Below are positions 15,597 through 24,172 of a stretch of DNA of 64,000 bases, in pieces. This DNA comes from Litorimonas sp964352855. Its GTDB lineage: Bacteria > Pseudomonadota > Alphaproteobacteria > Caulobacterales > Maricaulaceae. The stretch is taken from the NCBI GenBank assembly GCA_964352855.1, contig CAYGTR010000011.1, positions 1 to 64,000 of the forward strand, in the 5' to 3' direction. Every line of letters starts with the position of its first letter. The first letter of the stretch is position 1. A program made the translations under genes and the position numbers. Below the pieces are notes generated by a model, which was given only the letters and a program-made list of their open reading frames with translations, was not told the DNA's origin and did no database searches.

Positions 15597-16128
15597 GGTT
15601 TCAAAGCCGAAAAAATGACCAATAATTCGCGGTAAATGTCTCAAAAAATGTTTTGGATAGCCATTTATGTGATGTCCGCAATACCCGGTGAGCAAATTAA
15701 TTCACGTTTAAGGAGAAGAAAAACCATCAAATTAATCCGCACCCCCAATTTATGTTGTAGATTAAATGAGTTCTTTTTCACAGGGGCAGGTCTTGAATTT
15801 ACGCTTTGCGGAATTTCACTTAGTGCACATTGACTGACTGGTGAAGGCATAATGTTGTTGTGTAGAGGCACAGTGCATATTGCATTTGTGTATATGAAGG
15901 GACACAAAATACACGATGTAACGTCCAATAAAGAGCGCAGCCTAATGCGCGCTATGTCTACCCGAAAGGTTTCCTAACCGGCAATCTTAAGGCCATACGG
16001 ACAGCCAAAATTCTCCAAACTCACCCACAGACAACAAGAAAAGACAGGATTTAAATGAGAATAGGTTAAGTATCAAAATGCGGGTTTCCCTCTTTCGCGA
16101 CTCGCCATTCCGTGACAGAAGAACAGAC
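15597..16128. other. Gene-free stretch before rmuC
   Basis: About 530 bases with no convincing gene. It is A+T-rich. The only element I can support is a TTAA-N7-TTAA box at 15697. A 65-codon open frame at 15636 shows no family likeness. Confidence 0.5.
15697..15711. promoter_or_regulatory. CtrA-type box TTAA-N7-TTAA
   Basis: TTAA, seven bases, TTAA: an exact match to the CtrA consensus. It stands about 430 bases before rmuC, in a stretch without a recognised gene, so its target is unclear. Confidence 0.35.
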
Positions 16129-17277
16129 ATGGAACCTCTTATGTCTTATTCGGGATTAGACTTAACCCTTGTTGAGATTATTCTCGGCTTTGCACTCGTC
16201 TTGATCGGCGCGATTGTGACGTTGATCTTTGCCGGGAAACGCAAAGACCCGCAGGCAGAATTATTGGCGGCGCAGATGCGCGAGAAACTGACAGAGATGC
16301 AAGCTCAGCAAGGCGAATTACAAGGCCGTATCGCCCAATTTGCCGAGGACAGTGCGCAAAGGGATAACCTCTTTAAACAAAGCTTGGATGAACGCCTTTC
16401 CAAAGTGAGTGAGCGCGTCGGTAATTCCATTGTCGAAACACAAGAGCGTAATTCAGCGAATCTGAAACAATTACATGAGCGTCTGGCACTTATTGATCGG
16501 GCGCAGAAAAATATTGAAACTTTGTCGGGCGAAGTCTCCGGCCTCCAATCCCTTTTATCCAACAAGCAAGCGCGTGGGGCCTTTGGTGAAAAACAAATGC
16601 AGGATTTGATACGAACCTATCTACCGCCTAATGCCTTCTCCTTTCAGCATACATTGTCCAATGGACGGCGCGTAGATGCGCTGATCCACCTGCCAAGCGA
16701 ACAAGGCGATGTGGCGATTGATTCCAAATTTCCGATGGAGGCCTGGCGGCGATTAACTGAGGCTGATAATACGGATCAAGAAATCGCAGCGAAACGCGCT
16801 TTTGCTGCCGATGTTTCTCGCCACATCAAAGATATTGCGAGCAAATATCTGATTTTTGGGGAAACGCATGATATCGCCATGTTGTTCCTGCCAAGCGAGG
16901 CCGTTTACGCAGAGCTTCACACCCATTTCCCGCAAGTGATTGAGCTAGGCTTTTCCAGCAAGGTCATGATCGTCTCGCCCACGACTTTTATGGCGACGCT
17001 CCATACCATGCAGGCGATTATGCGGGATGCTGCTATGCGTGAACAAGCCCATATTATTCAGCGCGAAGTCGGTATGATGGCCAAGGATGTGACGCTGCTA
17101 GATGACCGTGTGGCGAAGCTGCAAAGTCATTTTAATCAAAGCACGGAAGATATGCGGAAAATAAGAATATCGACTGAGAAAATCACAAAGCGCGCGGATA
17201 AGATTGAGAGCCTGGATGTTCAGGAGAGAGAGATCCCTGCCACCAATATTACAGAATTCCGTAAGCCTTCAGCCTAA
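16129..17277 (+). CDS. rmuC: DNA recombination protein RmuC
   Basis: An N-terminal membrane segment (LVEIILGFALVLIGAIVTL) is followed by a long coiled coil (about residues 45-150) and the RmuC nuclease-like domain with GAFGEKQMQDL and AIDSKFPMEAWRR. RmuC limits DNA inversions between short inverted repeats; the biochemical activity is not settled. Possible starts are ATG 16078, 16129 and 16141; the later ones put the membrane segment near the N-terminus as in the family, and none has a strong ribosome site. Confidence 0.92.
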   Translation: MEPLMSYSGLDLTLVEIILGFALVLIGAIVTLIFAGKRKDPQAELLAAQMREKLTEMQAQQGELQGRIAQFAEDSAQRDNLFKQSLDERLSKVSERVGNSIVETQERNSANLKQLHERLALIDRAQKNIETLSGEVSGLQSLLSNKQARGAFGEKQMQDLIRTYLPPNAFSFQHTLSNGRRVDALIHLPSEQGDVAIDSKFPMEAWRRLTEADNTDQEIAAKRAFAADVSRHIKDIASKYLIFGETHDIAMLFLPSEAVYAELHTHFPQVIELGFSSKVMIVSPTTFMATLHTMQAIMRDAAMREQAHIIQREVGMMAKDVTLLDDRVAKLQSHFNQSTEDMRKIRISTEKITKRADKIESLDVQEREIPATNITEFRKPSA

Positions 17278-17286
17278 GAGTTAAGG

Positions 17287-17664
17287 GTGACTTATAAATA
17301 TAAACACCGCGCAAAGCCTACAAAACCTATCTGGTATGGGGGGCGTTTGTTTCGGCCTGCACAAACAGAGCGCACGTCGGAGACAAGTTCTGAGACGATA
17401 TTTATATATGAACAAAATTTTGATCTCGTCACGGCGACCTATTCAGGCGGACATATTGATTTCGGGCAGTTAATGGCGCTTGTGCAGGCGGACGGTTCGC
17501 TGGATATGCGCTATCATCATCGCAATAAGGACGGACTGTTCATGACGGGGATCTGTCATTCCGTGCCGGAGGTTTTGCCAAACGGAAAGCTCCGCCTACA
17601 TGAGCGTTGGCAATGGACGTGCCGTGATCAGAGCCACGGCACATCAATATTGGAAGAGCTTTAA
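17287..17664 (+). CDS. Small conserved protein of unknown function
   Basis: A 125-residue soluble protein with the pattern WYGGRLFRPA, ATYSGGHIDFGQLMA, MRYHHRNKDG and LHERWQWTCRD. Similar proteins are sometimes labelled N-acetylglutamate synthase in databases, but I see no acetyltransferase motif and do not accept that name. The GTG start lies nine bases after the rmuC stop, so the two are probably co-transcribed. Confidence 0.75.
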   Translation: MTYKYKHRAKPTKPIWYGGRLFRPAQTERTSETSSETIFIYEQNFDLVTATYSGGHIDFGQLMALVQADGSLDMRYHHRNKDGLFMTGICHSVPEVLPNGKLRLHERWQWTCRDQSHGTSILEEL

Positions 17665-17672
17665 GAAAGATT

Positions 17673-18155
17673 TTAGCCTTTCCAAAACAACAGCTTTGCA
17701 CCGGATGTTCTCAGCAAAGCCATATTTGTTATCATCAATGCCGCCATGGCGAGAGCCGTAAAGAATAATCCATGTCCAATCGTCGGCACATTAATACCGA
17801 GCCAAGGCGAGAGATGAAAGCCAATCGCACCGACTAATAAGCCAAGCCCCAGAAGAGAGCCCACCAATCGCGTCCGAGGGAGGAGAAGTAAGACGGCGAC
17901 GGCGAGCTCTCCTAATCCGGTGACATACCGGATATAAGGTTCAAACAAGGTGATGCCTGAGCGCTGTACCAATGTTTCAAAAACGATATTTTCAGCACCA
18001 AATTTTTGAACACCGAAGAAAACAAAGCCTATAGCGAGAATAAAGCTCAAGGCGGGTGTAACTTTAGTCATGGCATTCTCTTTATTGGATGTTTGGCTGT
18101 AGTCCGGCAGGTAACCTGCCGGGAGATACTCTGTGTTTTCGATGAGGGCGACCAT
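17673..18155 (-). CDS. DoxX-family membrane protein
   Basis: A 160-residue protein with four transmembrane segments in the DoxX pattern (FVFFGVQKFG in the first, VTGLGELAVAVLLLLP in the second). DoxX proteins are linked to redox and thiol homeostasis, without a settled reaction. GGAGGTGAT, a near-perfect Shine-Dalgarno inside the last codons of the upstream DM13 gene, supports ATG 18155, whose A overlaps the preceding stop (TAATG). ATG 18071, closer to the first membrane segment, is the alternative. Confidence 0.87.
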   Translation of the reverse strand: MVALIENTEYLPAGYLPDYSQTSNKENAMTKVTPALSFILAIGFVFFGVQKFGAENIVFETLVQRSGITLFEPYIRYVTGLGELAVAVLLLLPRTRLVGSLLGLGLLVGAIGFHLSPWLGINVPTIGHGLFFTALAMAALMITNMALLRTSGAKLLFWKG

Positions 18156-18601
18156 TATAAATCACCTCCGCCCCAGAGAACGGAGAACGCTTCACAATGG
18201 ATCAAAACACTGCTGAAGTTTGCGAGATTGATAGTGCTCGGGACAACGTAATCTTGCCCGCCTTTGTTGGATTGCAATTCGCTCAACAAGACGGCGCCTT
18301 GTGTGGCTGTTGTGCCCGTTACATTGGCGACGGTTTGCGGGGAGAGAAAGATTTTAAGATCAGGGCCTTTTTTAGTTTTGAAATCATCTGACAAACGCAG
18401 AATGGTTTGCCCGTCTTTTTGAAGAATCTGCCAATCGCCTTTGATGCTATATTGCTTTTTTACAAAGTCTCCGCCTTGCAGCTGTGTTTGACTATAGGCT
18501 GTTGGGCTGACGTCTGCGCCATAAGCGGGAATTGCAATTGAGGCGCTTAAAGTCGTGATGACGCCAACAGCAATGAGTGTGTGTTTAATAAAGTTTTTCA
18601 T
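18155..18601 (-). CDS. DM13-domain secreted protein 1
   Basis: The signal peptide (to about residue 28, AYGA) is followed by one DM13 domain: GDFVKKQYSIKGDWQIL, LRLSDDFKTKKGPDLKIFLS and LIHCEAFSVLWG with its conserved cysteine. DM13 domains occur in extracellular proteins and are proposed to take part in electron transfer or hydroxylation with a near-invariant Cys. It is translationally coupled to the DoxX gene and preceded by a second DM13 gene. Confidence 0.82.
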   Translation of the reverse strand: MKNFIKHTLIAVGVITTLSASIAIPAYGADVSPTAYSQTQLQGGDFVKKQYSIKGDWQILQKDGQTILRLSDDFKTKKGPDLKIFLSPQTVANVTGTTATQGAVLLSELQSNKGGQDYVVPSTINLANFSSVLIHCEAFSVLWGGGDL

Positions 18602-18637
18602 GGGTTTATTCCTTTTAAATAAATAATGTGAATGAGA

Positions 18638-19102
18638 TTAAAGTGTGTTCAATGTGGCGACGCCGAGCGGAACCGAAAAATCTTCACACCAGACATAAAC
18701 TTCGTTGAATTGACCGGGCGTGAAATCGGCGGGTAGTGTGTAGGTTTGACGACCTGATTTTTTATCAAGCTCTGCAAATTGTGACGTTTTCATGTATTTG
18801 CCGTTATTACCAAAACCCAGAACGGGTGACGGTGCACCATCAAGGAAAAAATTATCGGCAAGCACCAAAGCGTAGCCACTATCCGTTTTCATAATATAAG
18901 TCTCGCCCGAGGTGACGTGCTTGGAGCGGCCTTCGAAACTACCTTGTGCGATGACATTGGGTGACACGGCTTGAGCTTCAATAGTTGTCGGCGCCGCAAT
19001 GGTTGAGGCGCTGAGTGCGTGAGAGACCGCGCTTGATCCTATTCCAAATATTATCGCGGCTGCTGCAAAAGTTGCAATTTTAATCGTTGATTGTGTTGGC
19101 AT
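18638..19102 (-). CDS. DM13-domain secreted protein 2
   Basis: A 154-residue exported protein: hydrophobic signal segment (residues 8-30) and a DM13 domain with GSFEGRSKHVTSGE, ALVLADNFFLDGAPSPVLGFG and VYVWCEDFSVPLG. It is clearly related to its neighbour but diverged. It is the first gene of the DM13-DM13-DoxX operon, reading away from the TetR gene, and the two TetR-type operators lie just before it. AGGAGGCT is well placed upstream of the start. Confidence 0.8.
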   Translation of the reverse strand: MPTQSTIKIATFAAAAIIFGIGSSAVSHALSASTIAAPTTIEAQAVSPNVIAQGSFEGRSKHVTSGETYIMKTDSGYALVLADNFFLDGAPSPVLGFGNNGKYMKTSQFAELDKKSGRQTYTLPADFTPGQFNEVYVWCEDFSVPLGVATLNTL

Positions 19103-19132
19103 GGGAGCCTCCTCTTTCTTTTCATCTTGTTT

Positions 19133-19148
19133 TTGACCAAATGGTCAT
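19133..19148. promoter_or_regulatory. TetR operator 1
   Basis: TTGACCAAATGGTCAT contains the dyad TGACC-N4-GGTCA. It shares the pattern TTGAC-N6-GTCA with a second site 93 bases away. It lies 30 bases before the DM13 gene start. Confidence 0.7.
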
Positions 19149-19166
19149 TATTTAGTGTTTTTAAAA

Positions 19167-19202
19167 CCCGGGAGAGTTTCCACATGAAACGCTTTGCCCG
19201 GG
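19167..19202. repeat. Inverted repeat between the two TetR operators
   Basis: CCCGGG at both ends and GTTTC/GAAAC around a CACAT loop give a two-part hairpin with an unpaired internal section. It has no T-run in either direction, so a terminator is unlikely. Confidence 0.4.
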
Positions 19203-19225
19203 TCGATAAGTTACAATTAACATAC

Positions 19226-19241
19226 TTGACTGAATGGTCAA
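19226..19241. promoter_or_regulatory. TetR operator 2
   Basis: TTGACTGAATGGTCAA has perfect TTGAC/GTCAA arms six bases apart, the same spacing as operator 1. It lies 46 bases before the tetR start, fitting autoregulation. Confidence 0.7.
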
Positions 19242-19286
19242 TATTATTGTAATCACATGTTTGTGAACATAACAGAAAGATAAATT

Positions 19287-19844
19287 ATGGCCCGTACACG
19301 TGAGTTTGATGAAGACATAGTCAAAGACGCCCTTCGCAATGTCTTTTGGGAAGGCGGCTATGACGGCACATCTTATACAGATATTATGAAAGCCACTGGG
19401 CTGCAGAAAGGCAGCCTTTATGCTGCCTTTGGCGATAAGCGCGCGCTCTATCAAATTGCACTGGCGCGTTATGATCAAGAAGATGTCAGCGCTGGGGTCG
19501 CCATGCTCCGCAATGAAGCTCTCGGCGGTGAAGAACGTATCGCTATGTTAATGGACGCCACGGTACAGGGTACGTTATCCCAAAACGGACGTTGGGGCTG
19601 CTTGCTTTGTAATGCCGCCAGCGAAGTCGCGCCCACAGATAAAACCGTCGAGCAAACGGTAAAAGCGAGCATGGACCGTATTCGCAACGGGATTCACTTT
19701 GCACTGAGCGCTATCGGCAAAGAAGACGCAACGGAGTCCGTTTTGGCTAGCTATTTCGGTGCGCGCACTTTGGTCAAAGCCGGGTATAATGAAGCGACCT
19801 TAACGGCGGTAAGAGACGGCGTGCTTAAGTCTCTACAGGCTTAA
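19287..19844 (+). CDS. TetR-family repressor of the DM13/DoxX operon
   Basis: A 185-residue TetR protein: N-terminal helix-turn-helix (YTDIMKATGLQKGSLYAAFGDK, about residues 31-52) and a helical ligand domain of the TetR_C type with WGCLLCNAASEV. Two adjacent cysteines in LLCN and others could make it redox-responsive, but that is speculation. It is divergent from the DM13 operon, with two matching operators in the gap. Confidence 0.92.
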   Translation: MARTREFDEDIVKDALRNVFWEGGYDGTSYTDIMKATGLQKGSLYAAFGDKRALYQIALARYDQEDVSAGVAMLRNEALGGEERIAMLMDATVQGTLSQNGRWGCLLCNAASEVAPTDKTVEQTVKASMDRIRNGIHFALSAIGKEDATESVLASYFGARTLVKAGYNEATLTAVRDGVLKSLQA

Positions 19845-20451
19845 GACGGGTTTTCTTATGCTCAGCAATATGTGCCATTATATCAATGAAGGTTTTCAAT
19901 AAGATCAACAGCAAGAGCGCCAAGACCGGCGCACCAAAGGTCTCCACTAAAATACCTCCAAAAATAATGACAAAATGCATGATGAAGATACGACCGTAAG
20001 GGATAAACATTTGAGTGTTTACGGTGCGCGTCAAATATTCGCCCTTCCCGTAAAAATTGACCAGCATTGAAATTAAGTGACTGATGAAAAGTCCCGCGGC
20101 AGACATCAGAAGACCTTGCGTAGTTAGAAGTTGTAATATCAAATCCGGGAGAGGCGGTATCGTTTCAAAAAAACTATCTAAAAAAACATAGTGTCCGGAG
20201 CAAAACATACCGAAATGAACGATAAAGAATACGGTTAAAAATACGCGGCTTCCATTACGACTTTGTCCACGCTTCTCTGTTCCACGAGCCGTCAGCATTT
20301 TGGGAACATTCAAAATGCCAATAAAAACGCTCTCCACCCAGTAGAGCAAAAGTAGTGTGCCGACATCCCAAGAAAAGAGAAACACCCCCGCGACAGGAAT
20401 GATATTCATGAAAATCAAAAGTGCCAAGGAGGGTGTCAGGCGGCTTTGCAT
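19825..20451 (-). CDS. DUF6498-type membrane protein
   Basis: About six transmembrane segments, with the pattern WDVGTLLLLYWVESVFIGILN that I associate with DUF6498. Function unknown. ATG 20451 has AAGGA eight bases upstream; ATG 20484 lies eight bases after the recR stop and is the alternative. The 3' end overlaps tetR, which converges, by 20 bases. Confidence 0.75.
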   Translation of the reverse strand: MQSRLTPSLALLIFMNIIPVAGVFLFSWDVGTLLLLYWVESVFIGILNVPKMLTARGTEKRGQSRNGSRVFLTVFFIVHFGMFCSGHYVFLDSFFETIPPLPDLILQLLTTQGLLMSAAGLFISHLISMLVNFYGKGEYLTRTVNTQMFIPYGRIFIMHFVIIFGGILVETFGAPVLALLLLILLKTFIDIMAHIAEHKKTRLKPVET

Positions 20452-20491
20452 TGCGTGTGTCCTTATCCCCCTCGCCTCCACCATTTTACAC

Positions 20492-21097
20492 CTAAAACGG
20501 ACGGCGGCTTTTCATGGCCGCAGAGATCGTCCCGTCATCCAGATAGTCAAGCTCGCCGCCAACAGGGACGCCGTGAGCGAGCCGCGAGACCTGCACGCCC
20601 GCTTTCGAAAGATGATCCGTGATGTAGTGGGCCGTCGTCTGCCCGTCGACCGTGGCATTCATCGCCAAAATCACTTCAGTAATTTCGGTTTCAGAAGCGC
20701 GCTCTATGAGGGATGCAATATTCAAATCATCCGGACGCACCCCGTCCAAAGCTGATAAGGTTCCACCTAAAATATGATAACGCCCGCGAAAGGCATTGGC
20801 CCGTTCCATCGCCCATAAATCTGCAACGTCCTGCACGACGCAAATCGCAGAAGGGTCGCGACCCGGGGCCGTGCATATATGACAAGGGTTTTGCGCGTCG
20901 ACATTGGCACAAATGCGGCAAACAGAAATCTTCTCTGCCGCTTCGCCCAAGGCCAAAGATAAAGGCCGCATCAGCGCATCAGGTTTCTTCAAAAGATCAA
21001 GGGCTGCGCGGCGGGCTGAACGTGGGCCCAAGCCCGGCAATTTCGCCAATAACGCAATCAGGCGTTCAATTTCCGGGCTGACATTTAAGCCTGACAT
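20492..21097 (-). CDS. recR: Recombination mediator RecR
   Basis: A 201-residue protein with the helix-hairpin-helix (LAKLPGLGPRSARRAALDLL), a C4 zinc finger (CRICANVDAQNPCHIC), a Toprim domain (ICVVQDVADLWAMER) and the C-terminal Walker-B-like region. With RecF/RecO it loads RecA at gaps. AAGGA six bases upstream supports ATG 21097 rather than 21118. In many alphaproteobacteria recR directly follows ybaB; here two exported proteins intervene. Confidence 0.96.
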   Translation of the reverse strand: MSGLNVSPEIERLIALLAKLPGLGPRSARRAALDLLKKPDALMRPLSLALGEAAEKISVCRICANVDAQNPCHICTAPGRDPSAICVVQDVADLWAMERANAFRGRYHILGGTLSALDGVRPDDLNIASLIERASETEITEVILAMNATVDGQTTAHYITDHLSKAGVQVSRLAHGVPVGGELDYLDDGTISAAMKSRRPF

Positions 21098-21168
21098 AAA
21101 AATCCTTTTGATTCGCACCCGGACAATAGAGTGAATGTTACGACGGCTCTATCTTTCAAATAGAGAGC

Positions 21169-22911
21169 CTATTCTCCGAATGCCCCTGATTTTGGGCCCC
21201 GAGGATCTGATGCGCCAAAGAAAATATCATCCCCTGCGCCAACAGAATTAACGCGGCCAAGTGTTGTCGTCGCTATCATGCCCGTCTCATCAGTGGGGAA
21301 ATTGTGGCCCATATCAATGAGTTTCTCCAGCGTGTCCTGACTCAGACCCGGTTCGATTGAAACGATATCCGGAAGCCATTGATGATGGATACGCGGGCGA
21401 TGTGTGGCTTCTGCAAGATTCATGTCCCACTCCAATACGTTCAAAACAACCTGCATAACAGAGGTTATTATTGTTGAGCCTCCAGGGCTTCCCGTGACCA
21501 AGACAGCCTTCCCATCTTTTGTTACAATCAACGGCGTCATAGACGATAGAGGGCGTTTGCGCGGCTCAATCTTATTAGCTTCCCCGCCAATCAGGCCATA
21601 CCCATTGGGCGCGCCGGGCTTGGCCGAAAAATCATCCATTTCATTATTTAAAAGGAAACCTGCCCCGTCGACAGAATAGCCGCTACCAAAAGAGAAATTA
21701 AGCGTGTAGGTCACACTGACCGCATTACCGTCCTTATCTATCACGGAGTAATGGGTTGTGTTTTGAGGTTCTGGATTTAGTAAGGTGCCTGGTAATATAT
21801 CAGAGGACAGACTCGCCTTTGAGAGATCAATATGTGCCCTTAGCCGATCAGCATAAGCTGTGTCCGTTAAATCGTTCACAGGCACATCAAAAAAATCAGG
21901 ATCGCCAAGATATTTGGAACGGTCAGCATAGGCACGGCGCATACTCTCTATCAATTTGTGTAGATAGGCCGCGCTATTGTGACCATCCGCCTGTAAATCA
22001 TAACCAGAGAGAACATTGAGCATTTGCACTATGTGTACGCCACCGGATGACGGTGGTGACATCGCATAAATATTATAATCCTTATATTTGCCTGAGACGG
22101 GCGAACGCTTAACGATCTGATAGCCTTCCAAATCCTTATGCGTGATGAGGCCACCTCCGGCTTCCATTTCTGCGACAATCAGATCAGCCGTTTTGCCCTT
22201 ATAAAAACCATCTGAACCGTTTTGATAGATACGTTTAAGCGTTTGGGCAAGGTCTCTTTGCTTCCAAATATCTCCTTGCTCCAAACCCAAAAAATAGGCT
22301 TTGGAAGATGGATCAGCTGAGAGCTCTTCCGTGTGACTGTTCAATGAATCTTCCAATCCAAAAGAAACTTCGAATCCAGAGTTAGCTAATTTTATTGCGG
22401 GGGCCAGTACGGACTTACGATTCATTGTGCCATATGACTCAAGAGCCTCTAGCAGCCCCATAACAGTTCCGGGCACGCCTGCAGACAGATGTGAATATTG
22501 AGCACGTTGATTATCAACCTCACCCGCTGCATTCAAATACATATCCCGACTGGCTTCTGCCGGAGCCATTTCACGAAAATCAATAGCGACCGTTTCTTGT
22601 GTTTCGGCGATATAGACGAGCATGAAGCCGCCTCCACCCAGATTGCCTGCGTCAGGATGTGTGACAGCCAGTGCAAAACCTGTCGCAACAGCTGCATCAA
22701 CAGCATTACCCCCTTTTGAGAGTATGTCGCGCCCGACGGCGGCAGCAATACTGTCTTCTGCGGAAACGATGCCGCCCCGTGAGATTACAGGATGATGCGC
22801 ATAATCATATGTAACAAGCGCATGGGCACCTGCGGCCTCTTGCGCGACACTTATTGGGGCCATCAATACTGGAATGGATATGGCAATCAAACCTATGAGC
22901 AGATTTCGCAT
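21169..22911 (-). CDS. ggt: Gamma-glutamyltransferase
   Basis: A 580-residue periplasmic precursor with a signal peptide. The autoprocessing site is intact: the nucleophile Thr of NTTHYSVIDKDG, where the chain is cut into large and small subunits, then LNNEMDDFS and the SPGGSTIIT oxyanion loop. The enzyme cleaves glutathione and other gamma-glutamyl compounds. It lies between the TIM-barrel lipoprotein and recR on the same strand. Confidence 0.95.
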   Translation of the reverse strand: MRNLLIGLIAISIPVLMAPISVAQEAAGAHALVTYDYAHHPVISRGGIVSAEDSIAAAVGRDILSKGGNAVDAAVATGFALAVTHPDAGNLGGGGFMLVYIAETQETVAIDFREMAPAEASRDMYLNAAGEVDNQRAQYSHLSAGVPGTVMGLLEALESYGTMNRKSVLAPAIKLANSGFEVSFGLEDSLNSHTEELSADPSSKAYFLGLEQGDIWKQRDLAQTLKRIYQNGSDGFYKGKTADLIVAEMEAGGGLITHKDLEGYQIVKRSPVSGKYKDYNIYAMSPPSSGGVHIVQMLNVLSGYDLQADGHNSAAYLHKLIESMRRAYADRSKYLGDPDFFDVPVNDLTDTAYADRLRAHIDLSKASLSSDILPGTLLNPEPQNTTHYSVIDKDGNAVSVTYTLNFSFGSGYSVDGAGFLLNNEMDDFSAKPGAPNGYGLIGGEANKIEPRKRPLSSMTPLIVTKDGKAVLVTGSPGGSTIITSVMQVVLNVLEWDMNLAEATHRPRIHHQWLPDIVSIEPGLSQDTLEKLIDMGHNFPTDETGMIATTTLGRVNSVGAGDDIFFGASDPRGPKSGAFGE

Positions 22912-22969
22912 AAATTTATTATCCTCTTCATTCCAAGGCGTGACTTAAAACACGTCTCTACCAATAAGC

Positions 22970-23845
22970 CTAAAGTTTAGCGCTTAGAGCTAAAACGGCG
23001 TTCAGACCTGCGTCGTAATCATCGTCCTTAGCCCAAAGTTCAAGACCCATAGGGCGGTCATACCCAACTTCCCGCGCTGTGCGGATAATATTGGCATAAT
23101 CCATTTCGCCCGTTCCGGGTTGGTGCCTGTCGGGACTGTCCGCCATTTGCATATAGCAAATCTGATCCGCCCCTTTTTTGAGGTTATCAATCACATTTCC
23201 CTCGGCGCGTTGCATATGGAAAAGGTCCCAGTTCAGTTTGACAAAAGGCGAGTTAATTTGGCGGCAGATTTCCACTGCATCCGCTGAACCATTTATGAAA
23301 TGGCCGGGATGGTTATAAGGATTAAACGGCTCAATCGCGCAGTAGATTTCAGCTTCTTCCCAGAGGGGCGCCGACGCGGCCACATGATCTGCATAAGACT
23401 TCAGCGCATCCGCGCTTGAAATTCCATCTACATTCTGATGGCCCGTAATCGTGACAATACCTGTGCCGAGAATTTTGGCGTCCTCAATCGCGCGTTTCAT
23501 ATTTTCGAGAAAGATGACGCGGTTTTCAGGACGCGCAAGCTCTGGCGCATCGCCCACAATCTGCACAACGTTAACGCCCACAGATTGCGCCACTTTCGCC
23601 AAGAGTGTAGCGTCACGTTCCCAACTACCAATAAACCAAAATTCGACATGTTCAAAACCGGCTTCCGCGGCTTTGGTAAAACGCTGTTCAAAAGGCAGGT
23701 CACGCCACCAACTCTCTATATTGACGGCAAAACCTGATAAGGCGGCGCGTTTATCAGTCATAGAGATTGGTGCGTTTGAAACGCTCTCTGAGCAAGCGGA
23801 TAAAGTCAGGGCGGCACCGCTTGCAATGGCTTCTCGCCGATTCAC
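22970..23845 (-). CDS. TIM-barrel isomerase-like lipoprotein (hydroxypyruvate isomerase type)
   Basis: The enzyme domain is an AP-endonuclease-2/xylose-isomerase-like TIM barrel similar to hydroxypyruvate isomerase (GFEHVEFWF, AIEPFNPY, VKLNWDLFHMQ, with the metal-binding Glu, Asp and His positions present). The N-terminus is a Tat-like and lipobox signal (NRREAIASG then LSAC), so the protein is exported, unlike normal Hyi. The GTG start follows the ybaB stop immediately. Substrate unknown. Confidence 0.82.
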   Translation of the reverse strand: MNRREAIASGAALTLSACSESVSNAPISMTDKRAALSGFAVNIESWWRDLPFEQRFTKAAEAGFEHVEFWFIGSWERDATLLAKVAQSVGVNVVQIVGDAPELARPENRVIFLENMKRAIEDAKILGTGIVTITGHQNVDGISSADALKSYADHVAASAPLWEEAEIYCAIEPFNPYNHPGHFINGSADAVEICRQINSPFVKLNWDLFHMQRAEGNVIDNLKKGADQICYMQMADSPDRHQPGTGEMDYANIIRTAREVGYDRPMGLELWAKDDDYDAGLNAVLALSAKL

Positions 23846-24169
23846 TTAAAACGGCATCTTCATACCGGGCGGCAATTGGATGTCACCCATGGCGTTTTTC
23901 ATGGTTTCACCTTGCGCCGTGTCGAGTTTGACCTTGGCGTCTTGATAGGCCGCAATAATTAAATCTTCGACAATCTCAACTTCCTCACCGGACAGCAGGC
24001 TCGGGTCTATCTTGAGCCCCTTCATATTCCCGCCGCCTGCAAGCATGACAGTCACGAGACCGGCGCCTGAACGGCCCTCAACGACGAGATCCGCGACCGC
24101 CGCTTGGGCGCTTTCCATTTTCGCCTGCATTTCCTTGGCTTGTTTCATTAAGCCCATTAGGTCTTTCAT
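23846..24169 (-). CDS. ybaB: YbaB/EbfC nucleoid-associated protein
   Basis: A 107-residue YbaB-type DNA-binding protein: MGLMKQAKEMQAKMESAQ helix, the beta-strand part with GAGLVTVMLAGGGNMKGLKIDPSLL, and a C-terminal helix. It forms a dimer with pincer-like arms. It begins three bases after dnaX, the usual neighbour. Confidence 0.95.
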   Translation of the reverse strand: MKDLMGLMKQAKEMQAKMESAQAAVADLVVEGRSGAGLVTVMLAGGGNMKGLKIDPSLLSGEEVEIVEDLIIAAYQDAKVKLDTAQGETMKNAMGDIQLPPGMKMPF

Positions 24170-24172
24170 GAT

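Noticed and set aside
15636..15833. 65-codon frame in the gap before rmuC
   Set aside because: No family likeness, odd composition and no ribosome site before its ATG; AAGGAG inside it does not lead to a start codon.
17287..17664. Label as N-acetylglutamate synthase
   Set aside because: No acetyltransferase or kinase-fold motif; the label seems to be a propagated annotation.
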